From Nanobdellota archaeon (GTDB lineage Archaea; Thermoproteota; Nitrososphaeria; Nitrososphaerales; Nitrosopumilaceae): a stretch of 5,802 bases of DNA. Of the stretch, positions 1 through 5,673 are shown one piece after another. Location: positions 1-5,802 of the forward strand of contig JAAUVF010000066.1 in assembly GCA_012030815.1 (NCBI GenBank). The letters run 5' to 3'. Made by a program: the position numbers and the translations under genes. The notes under the pieces were generated by a model that was not told where the DNA came from, did not search any database, and saw only the letters and a program-made list of their open reading frames with translations. Within the stretch, counting starts at the first letter, position 1, and each line of letters begins with the position of its first letter.

Positions 1-195
1 AATTTAGTAGAGATTAGACAATAATACGATCAACAAATTATTTGAATCAGTAACACCTCAAATAATAAAAGAATTTCTGAAAAAGATGATTTTGATTTTC
101 ATACTGGATCAATTGTAAAATTGCTTGGGATCAAAGGTTCACTCAAAACTGCTCAAGCCATAATTGGTGGGGAATTCAAAAAACTCCTAAGTTAG
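1..195 (+). CDS. 3' end of an unrecognised gene, frame broken
   Basis: This is the C-terminal part of a protein I do not recognise. The final stretch, from about position 85 to the TAG at 193-195, reads as a plausible mixed alpha/beta tail ending in GGEFKKLLS. No ATG, GTG or TTG in frame can start it, and the same frame has stops at 22-24 and 43-45. The sensible upstream reading (NKLFESVTPQIIKEFLKK) lies in another frame. It joins the last part if the A5 run at 80-84 is counted as six As. A second slip near 8-22 is likely, because the first bases read NLVEIRQ in a third segment before a stop. The gene therefore enters from outside the window and carries one or two indels, real or artefactual. 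It lies 51 nt upstream of the zinc-ribbon ATG and is probably a separate transcription unit, since a promoter lies between them. No function is proposed. Confidence 0.5.
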
Positions 196-210
196 AACGC
201 ATAATTTCTA

Positions 211-224
211 AGCAAGGTATAAAT
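211..224 (+). promoter_or_regulatory. archaeal BRE/TATA promoter of the EF-1 beta-Cdc48 operon
   Basis: A TATAAAT box at 218-224 is preceded by the purine-rich AGCAAGG, which fits a TFB recognition element. The box is centred about 26 nt before the ATG at 247, the standard archaeal distance from TATA box to transcription start. The transcript would therefore begin at or next to the start codon, and the mRNA would be leaderless. This placement also argues against the upstream ATG pair at 223-228, which overlaps the box. The call rests on motif and spacing only. Confidence 0.65.
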
Positions 225-246
225 GATGTTTACAGAAAATTGTGAC

Positions 247-426
247 ATGTCATCTACTATCTCTTTACCAGCATGTAGTTGTTGCCACAGACATATCATG
301 CCTAATGATAAATGTGTTAAGTTCAATTGCCCTAATTGCGGCGAGAAATTAATTTGGAGATGTGAAAGTTGCAGAGAATCCGCAAAAACATACACATGCG
401 ATTCATGTAAATTTCAGGGACCTTAG
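247..426 (+). CDS. HVO_2753-type zinc-ribbon protein, putative RNA-binding
   Basis: A 59-residue protein with four Cys-x2-Cys knuckles: C10/C13, C28/C31 (CPNCG), C39/C42 (CESCR) and C51/C54 (CDSC), ending in KFQGP. The number and spacing of the knuckles and the terminal GP match the small archaeal zinc-finger family typified by haloarchaeal HVO_2753, which binds two zinc ions and is annotated as a Zn-ribbon RNA-binding protein. The length equals that family's usual size of about 60 residues. The ATG at 247 is chosen over 223/226 because a TATA box sits at 218-224, giving a leaderless start, and because the extra eight residues add nothing to the fold. The gene lies 4 nt upstream of EF-1 beta. 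The same pairing of a zinc ribbon with EF-1 beta is seen in Euryarchaeota as far as I recall, which suggests a role connected with translation. The exact function is unknown. Confidence 0.85.
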   Translation: MSSTISLPACSCCHRHIMPNDKCVKFNCPNCGEKLIWRCESCRESAKTYTCDSCKFQGP

Positions 427-430
427 AAAA

Positions 431-712
431 TTGACCCAGTTATTACTAGTAACAAAAATTCTTCCAACTGGAATGGATGTAGATTTAGATAAATTATCAG
501 AATCAATCAAGGGAGTTTTAAAAGAAGGAATTCAAATGAAAAGACATGCAAAAGAACCACTAGCATTTGGATTAGAGTTTCTTAAAGCAGAATTTGTTTT
601 AGAAGATAAAGAAGGTCAGATGGATTCACTAGAAGATGCTGTTAAATCAGTAGAGGGCGTAAGTGAATTTGAAGTACTCAACATGAGTAGAATGTCTGTG
701 GACATGAAATAG
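431..712 (+). CDS. ef1b: translation elongation factor 1-beta (aEF-1 beta)
   Basis: The protein has 93 residues, the normal size for archaeal EF-1 beta, the guanine-nucleotide exchange factor that recharges EF-1 alpha (EF-Tu-like) with GTP in the cytoplasm. Visible family features are an N-terminal beta strand LLLVTKILP followed by a helix with acidic start ([12 protein letters not shown]), the central [19 protein letters not shown] segment and the C-terminal [15 protein letters not shown] strand, which together form the ferredoxin-like exchange domain. The start is TTG at 431, four nt after the zinc-ribbon stop, with an AGGGA Shine-Dalgarno-like element at 417-421. The in-frame ATG at 362 would add 23 residues that simply translate the zinc-ribbon gene in another frame, so it is rejected. 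The gene is followed after 8 nt by cdc48. Identification is strong; the start is well supported by length and spacing. Confidence 0.92.
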   Translation: MTQLLLVTKILPTGMDVDLDKLSESIKGVLKEGIQMKRHAKEPLAFGLEFLKAEFVLEDKEGQMDSLEDAVKSVEGVSEFEVLNMSRMSVDMK

Positions 713-717
713 GTGAT
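711..717 (+). promoter_or_regulatory. Shine-Dalgarno site fixing the TTG start of cdc48
   Basis: AGGTGAT overlaps the last two bases of the EF-1 beta stop codon. It is complementary to the anti-Shine-Dalgarno end of archaeal 16S rRNA (consensus GGAGGTGATC). The AGGTG core ends 5 nt before the TTG at 721. This supports TTG as the start of cdc48 and indicates leadered translation for the internal genes of this operon, in contrast to the leaderless first gene. Confidence 0.6.
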
Positions 718-720
718 TTT

Positions 721-2889
721 TTGGTACGCAAAGACGAACCTTTGCAGATGAGGGTTGGCGAAGCAAAACAAAGAGATGTTGGTAAAAAACGCGCCAGAGT
801 CGGACCAGAAGCAATGGACCAGCTCAAAGTCACACCAGGTGATATCATCGAGGTCATGGGTTCAAGAACTAGTTGTGCAGTTGTTTGGCCAGTAGATGAA
901 GATGAAAAATCTCCAGACATAATACGAATAGATGGACAAACAAGAAAAAATGTCGGAGCATCATTAAACGATATTGTAAAGATAAGAAAGGCTACATCAA
1001 AGATTGCAAAATCAGTTGTATTAATTCCAGTTAGTGATTCAGTAACAGTTGATAAAGAATTTACAGACTTTGTAAAAAATAGATTGAAGGGATTACCAAT
1101 TACTCACGGTGATGAAATTTCGGTAATGATTTTAGGAAACTCGATGGACTTTAAGATTAGCAAAACATCACCAAAACATATTGTAAAGATTGACAGAGCA
1201 ACTAGCCTCACAATATCTACAGAATCATCGGGAGATAGAAAAGCTAGAGTAACTTATGAGGAGGTTGGAGGTCTTGGACATGAAATAAAAGCAATGCGAG
1301 AAATTGTAGAACTACCACTAAAACATCCAGAATTATTTGTAAGATTAGGTGTAGAACCACATAGCGGAGTTTTGTTGTATGGTCCTCCGGGCTGCGGTAA
1401 GACATTGATTGCCAAAGTTCTTGCAAGCGAATCAGATGCTAACATGTTTTTAATTAATGGTCCAGAAATTATGAACAAATACTATGGAGAAACAGAAGCA
1501 AAAATAAGAGAGATCTTCAAAGAAGCTAAAGATAATTCTCCTAGCATAATCTTTATCGATGAGATTGATGCTATTGCTCCAAAAAGAGAAGAAGCTTATG
1601 GAGATGTAGAAAAAAGAGTAGTAGCTCAATTACTTGCTCTGATGGATGGTCTAAATGACAGAGGAAATGTAATTGTAATTGGAGCAACCAACAGACCTGA
1701 AAGTATTGATCCTGCACTAAGAAGACCAGGAAGATTTGATAGAGAGTTTGAGATTTCAGTACCAAATGAAGATGGCAGATTAGAGATTCTCATAATTCAC
1801 ACAAGGGGAATGCCAGTTGCAGACGATATTGACTTGAAAGATTTAGCATCAGAATTGCATGGATATACTGGTGCAGATATCAAATCACTTTGCAGAGAAG
1901 CTGCACTAAAATCAATTCGACGTTATTTGCCAGAGATAGATTTAGAGACTGAAAAAATTTCATCAGAGGTATTGCAATCAATGCAAATAAAATTAATTGA
2001 CTTTTATGATGCGATGCACGACGTAATACCTACAACAATGCGAGAGTTTTATGTCGAAAGACCAAAAGTATGGTGGCATGATGTTGGAGGATTAGATGAT
2101 ATCAAAAAATCATTAACAGATAATCTAATTGTAGCTATGAAGGAACCAATGAAATTTACCAAAATGGGAATAAAGCCACCAAAAGGCGCATTAATTTATG
2201 GACCACCCGGTTGCGGTAAGACGTTGATTGCAAGGGCATTGGCTACAGAGTCTGGAGCTAACATGATTTTGGTCAAAGGTCCTGAAATTCTTTCAAAGTG
2301 GTTAGGTGAATCAGAAAAAGCAGTGAGAGAAATTTTCAGAAAAGCAAAAACATCATCTCCATGTGTTGTAATTTTTGATGAACTTGATTCACTTGCAAGA
2401 ATCAAATCAGGTGAAGGAGGAGCAAGTGAGACTGTTCTTAGTCAGATTTTAACTGAGATTGAAGAGGGTACGTCATCACGTGTAGCTGTAATTGGAATTA
2501 CAAATAGACCAGACGTACTAGATAATTCATTACTTCGAACAGGAAGATTAGACATTGTGCTATATGTCCCACCGCCAGATGATAAAGGTCGATTAGACAT
2601 CATCAAAATATTGACAAAGAAGATGCCATTGGCAAGTGATGTAAAATTAGAAGAGATTGCAGTTGCTACTCAAAATTATACAGGAGCTGACCTTGCAGCA
2701 CTTTGCAGAGAATCAGCAGTTCAAGCCATGAGAAGTAATAATGCAAAAATTTCAAATTCAGACTTTGCAAAAGCCATGAAGCAAATTAAGCCATCAATCA
2801 CCAAAGAAGTTGATCAGTGGTACAAGACAGTAAGAGAAAGTATATCTAATGTAGTACCTAAAGTAGGAGATAAATCATTTTACGGATAA
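721..2889 (+). CDS. cdc48: Cdc48/VAT-type two-domain AAA+ ATPase
   Basis: A complete 722-residue hexameric unfoldase of the Cdc48/p97/VAT family. It pulls proteins through a central pore using ATP, feeding proteolysis or remodelling complexes. Order of domains: N domain (double-psi barrel plus beta clam) about 5-175; D1 from about 181 (EVGGLG), with Walker A GPPGCGKT at 221-228, pore loop KYYG, Walker B IIFIDEID at 276-283 (E281 catalytic), sensor TNRP and arginine fingers R335/R338; D2 from about 454 (DVGGLDD), with Walker A GPPGCGKT at 494-501, pore loop KWLG, Walker B IFDELD with D553/E554, and arginine fingers R606/R609. All catalytic residues are present in both rings. Both Walker A motifs carry Cys where Thr is more usual. 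The protein ends in SFYG, a hydrophobic-Tyr-X tail of the kind that docks AAA rings to the 20S proteasome. It starts at TTG with a good ribosome site at 711-717 and is followed after 2 nt by a small winged-helix-like gene. Confidence 0.97.
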   Translation: MVRKDEPLQMRVGEAKQRDVGKKRARVGPEAMDQLKVTPGDIIEVMGSRTSCAVVWPVDEDEKSPDIIRIDGQTRKNVGASLNDIVKIRKATSKIAKSVVLIPVSDSVTVDKEFTDFVKNRLKGLPITHGDEISVMILGNSMDFKISKTSPKHIVKIDRATSLTISTESSGDRKARVTYEEVGGLGHEIKAMREIVELPLKHPELFVRLGVEPHSGVLLYGPPGCGKTLIAKVLASESDANMFLINGPEIMNKYYGETEAKIREIFKEAKDNSPSIIFIDEIDAIAPKREEAYGDVEKRVVAQLLALMDGLNDRGNVIVIGATNRPESIDPALRRPGRFDREFEISVPNEDGRLEILIIHTRGMPVADDIDLKDLASELHGYTGADIKSLCREAALKSIRRYLPEIDLETEKISSEVLQSMQIKLIDFYDAMHDVIPTTMREFYVERPKVWWHDVGGLDDIKKSLTDNLIVAMKEPMKFTKMGIKPPKGALIYGPPGCGKTLIARALATESGANMILVKGPEILSKWLGESEKAVREIFRKAKTSSPCVVIFDELDSLARIKSGEGGASETVLSQILTEIEEGTSSRVAVIGITNRPDVLDNSLLRTGRLDIVLYVPPPDDKGRLDIIKILTKKMPLASDVKLEEIAVATQNYTGADLAALCRESAVQAMRSNNAKISNSDFAKAMKQIKPSITKEVDQWYKTVRESISNVVPKVGDKSFYG

Positions 2890-2891
2890 AA

Positions 2892-3188
2892 ATGGCAATT
2901 CCACTAAAAAACACAGTATTTGAAAAAATCAAAGAAGCAAATTCTCTTACAGATGTAGAGCTGTACAAATCTTTAACAAAAGATGACTTTATAATTCCTG
3001 AAGACAAGTATAACAAACTATTACTAGATTTAGAAATTTTAGGACTAATCAAAGTAGCGTGGATTACAAAAGATACACGTAGAATAGAAGTGGTAGTAGT
3101 AAAAGAAGAGATAGACATAGTTGATGAGCAAAATCAGGAAATGATGGAAAAAGATTATGAAGCAAGTTTTCCTGGTTTTGAAAAATAA
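2892..3188 (+). CDS. small winged-helix-like protein of unknown function
   Basis: A 98-residue soluble protein. By reading the sequence, helix 1 spans about 6-17, helix 2 about 20-30 (TDVELYKSLTKD) and helix 3 about 36-52 (KYNKLLLDLEILGLI), followed by a two-strand wing, VAWITKDTRRIEVVVV, at about 54-70. This is the order of a winged helix-turn-helix. An acidic, Met-rich tail (71-98) ends in FPGFEK. The ATG at 2892 lies 2 nt after the cdc48 stop, with only a weak GGAT element in front, so translation is probably coupled to cdc48 in the same transcript. Possible roles are a DNA-binding regulator or a protein-interaction winged helix serving Cdc48. The acidic overall character and lack of a strongly basic recognition helix leave DNA binding open. 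I cannot name a family; the winged-helix reading is inference from secondary-structure pattern. Confidence 0.75.
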   Translation: MAIPLKNTVFEKIKEANSLTDVELYKSLTKDDFIIPEDKYNKLLLDLEILGLIKVAWITKDTRRIEVVVVKEEIDIVDEQNQEMMEKDYEASFPGFEK

Positions 3189-3195
3189 TTAATTA

Positions 3196-4105
3196 CTAAA
3201 ATAATGGGAAATGAAAAGCTGCATCTAATGCAACTGCAACAAAAATTATTGTAAGATAAGGTGCAGTTACTTTGTATGCCTTCCATGCAAATTCAGATGT
3301 AGGAGTTTTTGTGAGTTTGTAATGATATGCCAACATCAAACCTCCAGAGACTGCAGCGATTGCAGTGTATACAATTCCCATACCAAATACAGGAAGGATC
3401 ATAGAATATGGAAGTAAAATTAAGGTATTTCCTAAAATGTATTTTGAGGTTCGTTGCATTCCAATTACTACAGGTAACATCGGGATGTTTGCTTGTGCGT
3501 ATTCGTCTTTTATTTTCATTGCAAGACACCAAAAGTGGGATGGAGTCCATACAAATACCAAAAAGCCTACAAGAAATCCTAACAAGTCCATACTGCCTGT
3601 TGCAGCTGACCAACCTGCCCAGGACGCAGCACTTCCTGCGATTCCACCAATTACAATGTTTGATGTGTTTAGTCGTTTAAGCCACACTGTGTAAATTATG
3701 ACATAGGAAAATATTCCTAATGCAATAAAAAATGCAGAAACAGGATTTTAATGCAAAAAAATCCGTAAATTACAGAAATACAACTTACAACCATTCCATA
3801 AATCAAAACATGTGATGCTGCCATTCTACCAGAAGGGATTGGTCTGGTGCTAGTTCGAGTCATCTTTGGATCAATATCTTTATCGTAATAATGATTCAAA
3901 GCACTTGATCCTGCAGATGCCAATGCACCTGCAATTACTATATGCAATAATGTATTAATTGAATTGAATTCTCAGTTGGAACTAGTTTATCTGCAGCATA
4001 CATCGACGTTACTGCAGTAATTACCAATAATACAACAATTCTTGGTTTTGATATTTCCAGTATTTCCTTAAAGCCCAATCTCACTATATCCAAAAAAGAA
4101 GCCAT
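3196..4105 (-). CDS. ctaB: protoheme IX farnesyltransferase (heme O synthase), frame interrupted
   Basis: This UbiA-family membrane prenyltransferase (CtaB/CyoE/COX10) adds a farnesyl group to heme B, giving heme O for heme-copper terminal oxidases. It begins with ATG at 4105-4103 (MASFLDIVRLGFKEIL), followed by the family's SKPRIVVLL helix. The substrate/Mg site NHYYDKDIDPKMTRTSTRPI lies at about 3837-3896, and WLKRLNTSNIVIGG plus the second aspartate-containing region IKDEYAQANIPMLP lie further on; the stop is at 3198-3196. The frame breaks near 3971-3976 and again between 3746 and 3761. There, removing one T from a T7 run and one A from an A4 run (coding strand) restores FFALNPVSAFF and joins SYVIIYTVWLKR. 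Repaired length is about 301-302 residues, normal for the family, and no key motif is lost. The gene converges on the winged-helix gene with 7 nt between stops and is divergent from the copper protein. It is either an indel-rich sequence of a working gene or a very young pseudogene; I favour the former. Confidence 0.88.
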
Positions 4106-4130
4106 TTAATTTATTCGACTTTAATGATCT

Positions 4131-4140
4131 GCGTAATTTC
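4131..4140 (-). promoter_or_regulatory. possible TATA-like element for ctaB
   Basis: Read on the minus strand, GAAATTACGC contains an AT-rich AAATTA core centred about 30 nt before the ctaB ATG at 4105. The spacing fits a near-leaderless archaeal promoter, but the box is a poor match to the TTTAWATA consensus. Another AT-rich stretch (AATAAATTAA) directly abuts the ATG and is too close to serve. It is recorded because a promoter must lie in this 73-nt divergent gap. Confidence 0.3.
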
Positions 4141-4155
4141 AAAAGGAATAAGTAT
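4141..4155 (+). promoter_or_regulatory. probable BRE/TATA promoter of the cupredoxin-JAMM unit
   Basis: AAAAGG (BRE-like, 4141-4146) is followed by AATAAGTAT at 4147-4155, centred about 28 nt before the ATG at 4179. That is the expected distance for a leaderless or nearly leaderless archaeal transcript, and no Shine-Dalgarno sequence precedes the ATG. The promoter sits back to back with that of ctaB inside the 73-nt divergent gap, so one regulator could affect both. An 8-bp palindrome, AGCTAGCT, lies at 4168-4175, between the box and the start codon. Confidence 0.5.
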
Positions 4156-4178
4156 CACAATCCTAACAGCTAGCTTGA

Positions 4179-5270
4179 ATGAGTAATTGGGACCTCATGA
4201 TGCCAGGCATGGGATTGACAGCTATTGGAGTCGCAGGTGTGACAATATCGTATTCAGGAATAGCTCACACATTCATAGACGGAATGCATGCTTTAACAGG
4301 TTTAACCATGTTTATTGGAATGATCTTTTTAGCAGCAGGGATCTTAGATGGAGGTGTTTCTACTAGTAACAGAGCCAAAGCAACCACCCTAGTCATTGTT
4401 TCAATTGTCTTGTCTTTTGCAACATATGGATTAACAATGAACTCTTCAAACTATACTATTACACTTGCAGGATTGTTGTTAGCAATTGCATTTCCATCAA
4501 TAATCATATCATATCTAATTATGAAGATGCCGCAGTATGCCAAACCTGTAGGAGCTATTGTAGGATTAGCAGCAGCAACTGGAATCATCGTGTGGGTAGC
4601 ATTTGGTCTAGTTAGTCCAGATACTTACATGATAAGTGAACCAATAATTGAGGAGCCTAAAGAGGAAGTGGTTGCATCAACAGCTCCAATATTTTTAATT
4701 GCAATTTTAGAAAAATCCGATATACAAGGTAATCCTGATTATGACCCAGACGTAGCACGTGTTCCAAAAGGATATGTTGTTGAATGGACAAATGTTGATG
4801 CAGTAGTACACACTGTAACTAGCTCTGTAGACTTTGGTGATACTTTTAACTCCAATATGATAAATGCGGGTGAGAAATTTTTACTAGATACAAATAACCT
4901 AGAGGTTGGTGAATACGAGTACACATGTATTGTACATCCATGGATGATTGCAACATTGATCATTGAAGAACCAAAAGAAGATGTCAAAGTAGTAATGCCA
5001 CAAGGTGCAGGAGTTATTAGTGACGGTCAAGTCTATTACGACCCACAAGTAATTCAGATTCAATCAGGTACTACAGTTGTTTGGGAGAATGCAGATAGTG
5101 CAATGCATACAGTAACTTCCGGAAGTGCAGAGACAGGAGCAAATGGAAAGTTTGATTCAGAAGTGATGATGGCAGGAGATTCATTCAAGTATTCATTTAG
5201 CGAGCTAGGTAAAGTGGACTACTTTTGCATGTTACATCCTTGGATGGTAGGCACTATAGAAGTACAATAG
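4179..5270 (+). CDS. membrane protein with two amicyanin-like blue copper domains
   Basis: A 363-residue protein. The first ~145 residues hold about five hydrophobic helices (roughly 8-28, 37-57, 68-86, 93-114, 123-144); a Pro/Glu linker follows, then two cupredoxin domains (about 168-262 and 272-363) that would face outside the membrane. Each domain has a full type 1 copper ligand set: H211, C250, H253, M256 and H310, C350, H353, M356. The C-x2-H-P-W-M loop has the short spacing known from amicyanin. The linker IIEEPKE(E/D)V occurs before both domains, which points to duplication of a linker-plus-domain unit. Ammonia-oxidising archaea rely on many such plastocyanin-like proteins in place of c-type cytochromes; an electron-carrier or copper-relay role at the outer face of the membrane is inferred. 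Position beside heme O synthase supports a respiratory link. No signal peptidase site is visible; the first helix would serve as the membrane signal. The ATG start follows a TATA-like box. Confidence 0.88.
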   Translation: MSNWDLMMPGMGLTAIGVAGVTISYSGIAHTFIDGMHALTGLTMFIGMIFLAAGILDGGVSTSNRAKATTLVIVSIVLSFATYGLTMNSSNYTITLAGLLLAIAFPSIIISYLIMKMPQYAKPVGAIVGLAAATGIIVWVAFGLVSPDTYMISEPIIEEPKEEVVASTAPIFLIAILEKSDIQGNPDYDPDVARVPKGYVVEWTNVDAVVHTVTSSVDFGDTFNSNMINAGEKFLLDTNNLEVGEYEYTCIVHPWMIATLIIEEPKEDVKVVMPQGAGVISDGQVYYDPQVIQIQSGTTVVWENADSAMHTVTSGSAETGANGKFDSEVMMAGDSFKYSFSELGKVDYFCMLHPWMVGTIEVQ

Positions 5271-5272
5271 AT

Positions 5273-5673
5273 TTGCAAATAATACTAACAGAATCTCAAA
5301 AAAAATACTAGCAAACTATGCAGATAATCAAAAACCAAATGAAGCATGTGCTGTATTATTTGGTTTATCAAATGAACAAGATACAACAGTAAAAGAGATA
5401 TTTCTTACAGAAAACATTGATGAATCTCCAGTCAATTTTACAATTTCAAATGAGCAGTTGCTCAAAGTCTACAAAACTGCCGAAGATAAAAAAATGCAAG
5501 TAGTATGCATCTTTCATTCTCATCCAAATTCAGAGGCCTATCCATCTGAGACAGATAAAAAATTCATGAAAAGCAATCCAGTAATTTGGATTATTTATTC
5601 AGGAGTGACTAGAGATTTTAAGGCATATTTTCTAGATTCTGAAATAATTCAAGTCAAAATTAAAGTAGATTAA
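5273..5673 (+). CDS. JAMM/MPN+ (JAB1) metalloprotease, frame interrupted in an A8 run
   Basis: This is a zinc isopeptidase of the JAB1/MPN/Mov34 family, which removes ubiquitin-like modifiers such as archaeal SAMP/Urm1-type proteins or processes their precursors. With the frame repaired it has 133 residues and a complete JAMM signature: E24 (NEACAVLFG), HSHP with H82 and H84, then seven residues to S92, and D95 (SETD). Reading starts at TTG 5273, giving MQIILTESQKKILANYA. The A8 run at 5298-5305 must be read as nine As, or the ribosome or polymerase must slip, because the literal frame stops at TAG 5309-5311. No start codon exists upstream in the downstream frame; the next in-frame TTG, at 5458, would remove E24. 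The gene begins 2 nt after the cupredoxin stop, so the two are probably co-transcribed, although no functional tie is evident. Its stop abuts the stop of the converging basic-tail gene. Confidence 0.85.

Noticed and set aside
223..246. ATG pair upstream of the zinc-ribbon gene (start MMFTENCD)
   Set aside because: It overlaps the TATAAAT box. ATG 247 is at leaderless distance and gives the typical family length.
362..430. Upstream ATG that would lengthen EF-1 beta by 23 residues
   Set aside because: The added residues only re-read the zinc-ribbon gene in a different frame; TTG 431 gives the family's usual length and has a ribosome site.
678..920. Minus-strand 80-residue open frame across the EF-1 beta/cdc48 junction
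   Set aside because: It is wholly antisense to two confidently identified genes, and its Ser-rich translation shows no fold.
1254..1478. Minus-strand open frame opposite the Cdc48 D1 P-loop, containing LPQPGGP
   Set aside because: This is the well-known antisense shadow of GPPGxGKT Walker A motifs. The same pattern recurs opposite the D2 P-loop at 2196-2405. Neither has other support.
3365..3694. Plus-strand open frames (also 3408-3680) inside ctaB
   Set aside because: They are antisense to the clear CtaB reading, which has prenyltransferase motifs and hydrophobic helices; the plus-strand translations have no recognisable features.
4168..4175. 8-bp palindrome AGCTAGCT before the cupredoxin ATG, a possible operator
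   Set aside because: It is too short, does not extend symmetrically, and no second copy occurs near ctaB; chance is likely in AT-rich DNA.
5458..5673. Short JAMM reading starting at TTG 5458
   Set aside because: It would omit the catalytic Glu and the first strands of the MPN fold; coding signal clearly continues upstream to 5273 through a frame slip.
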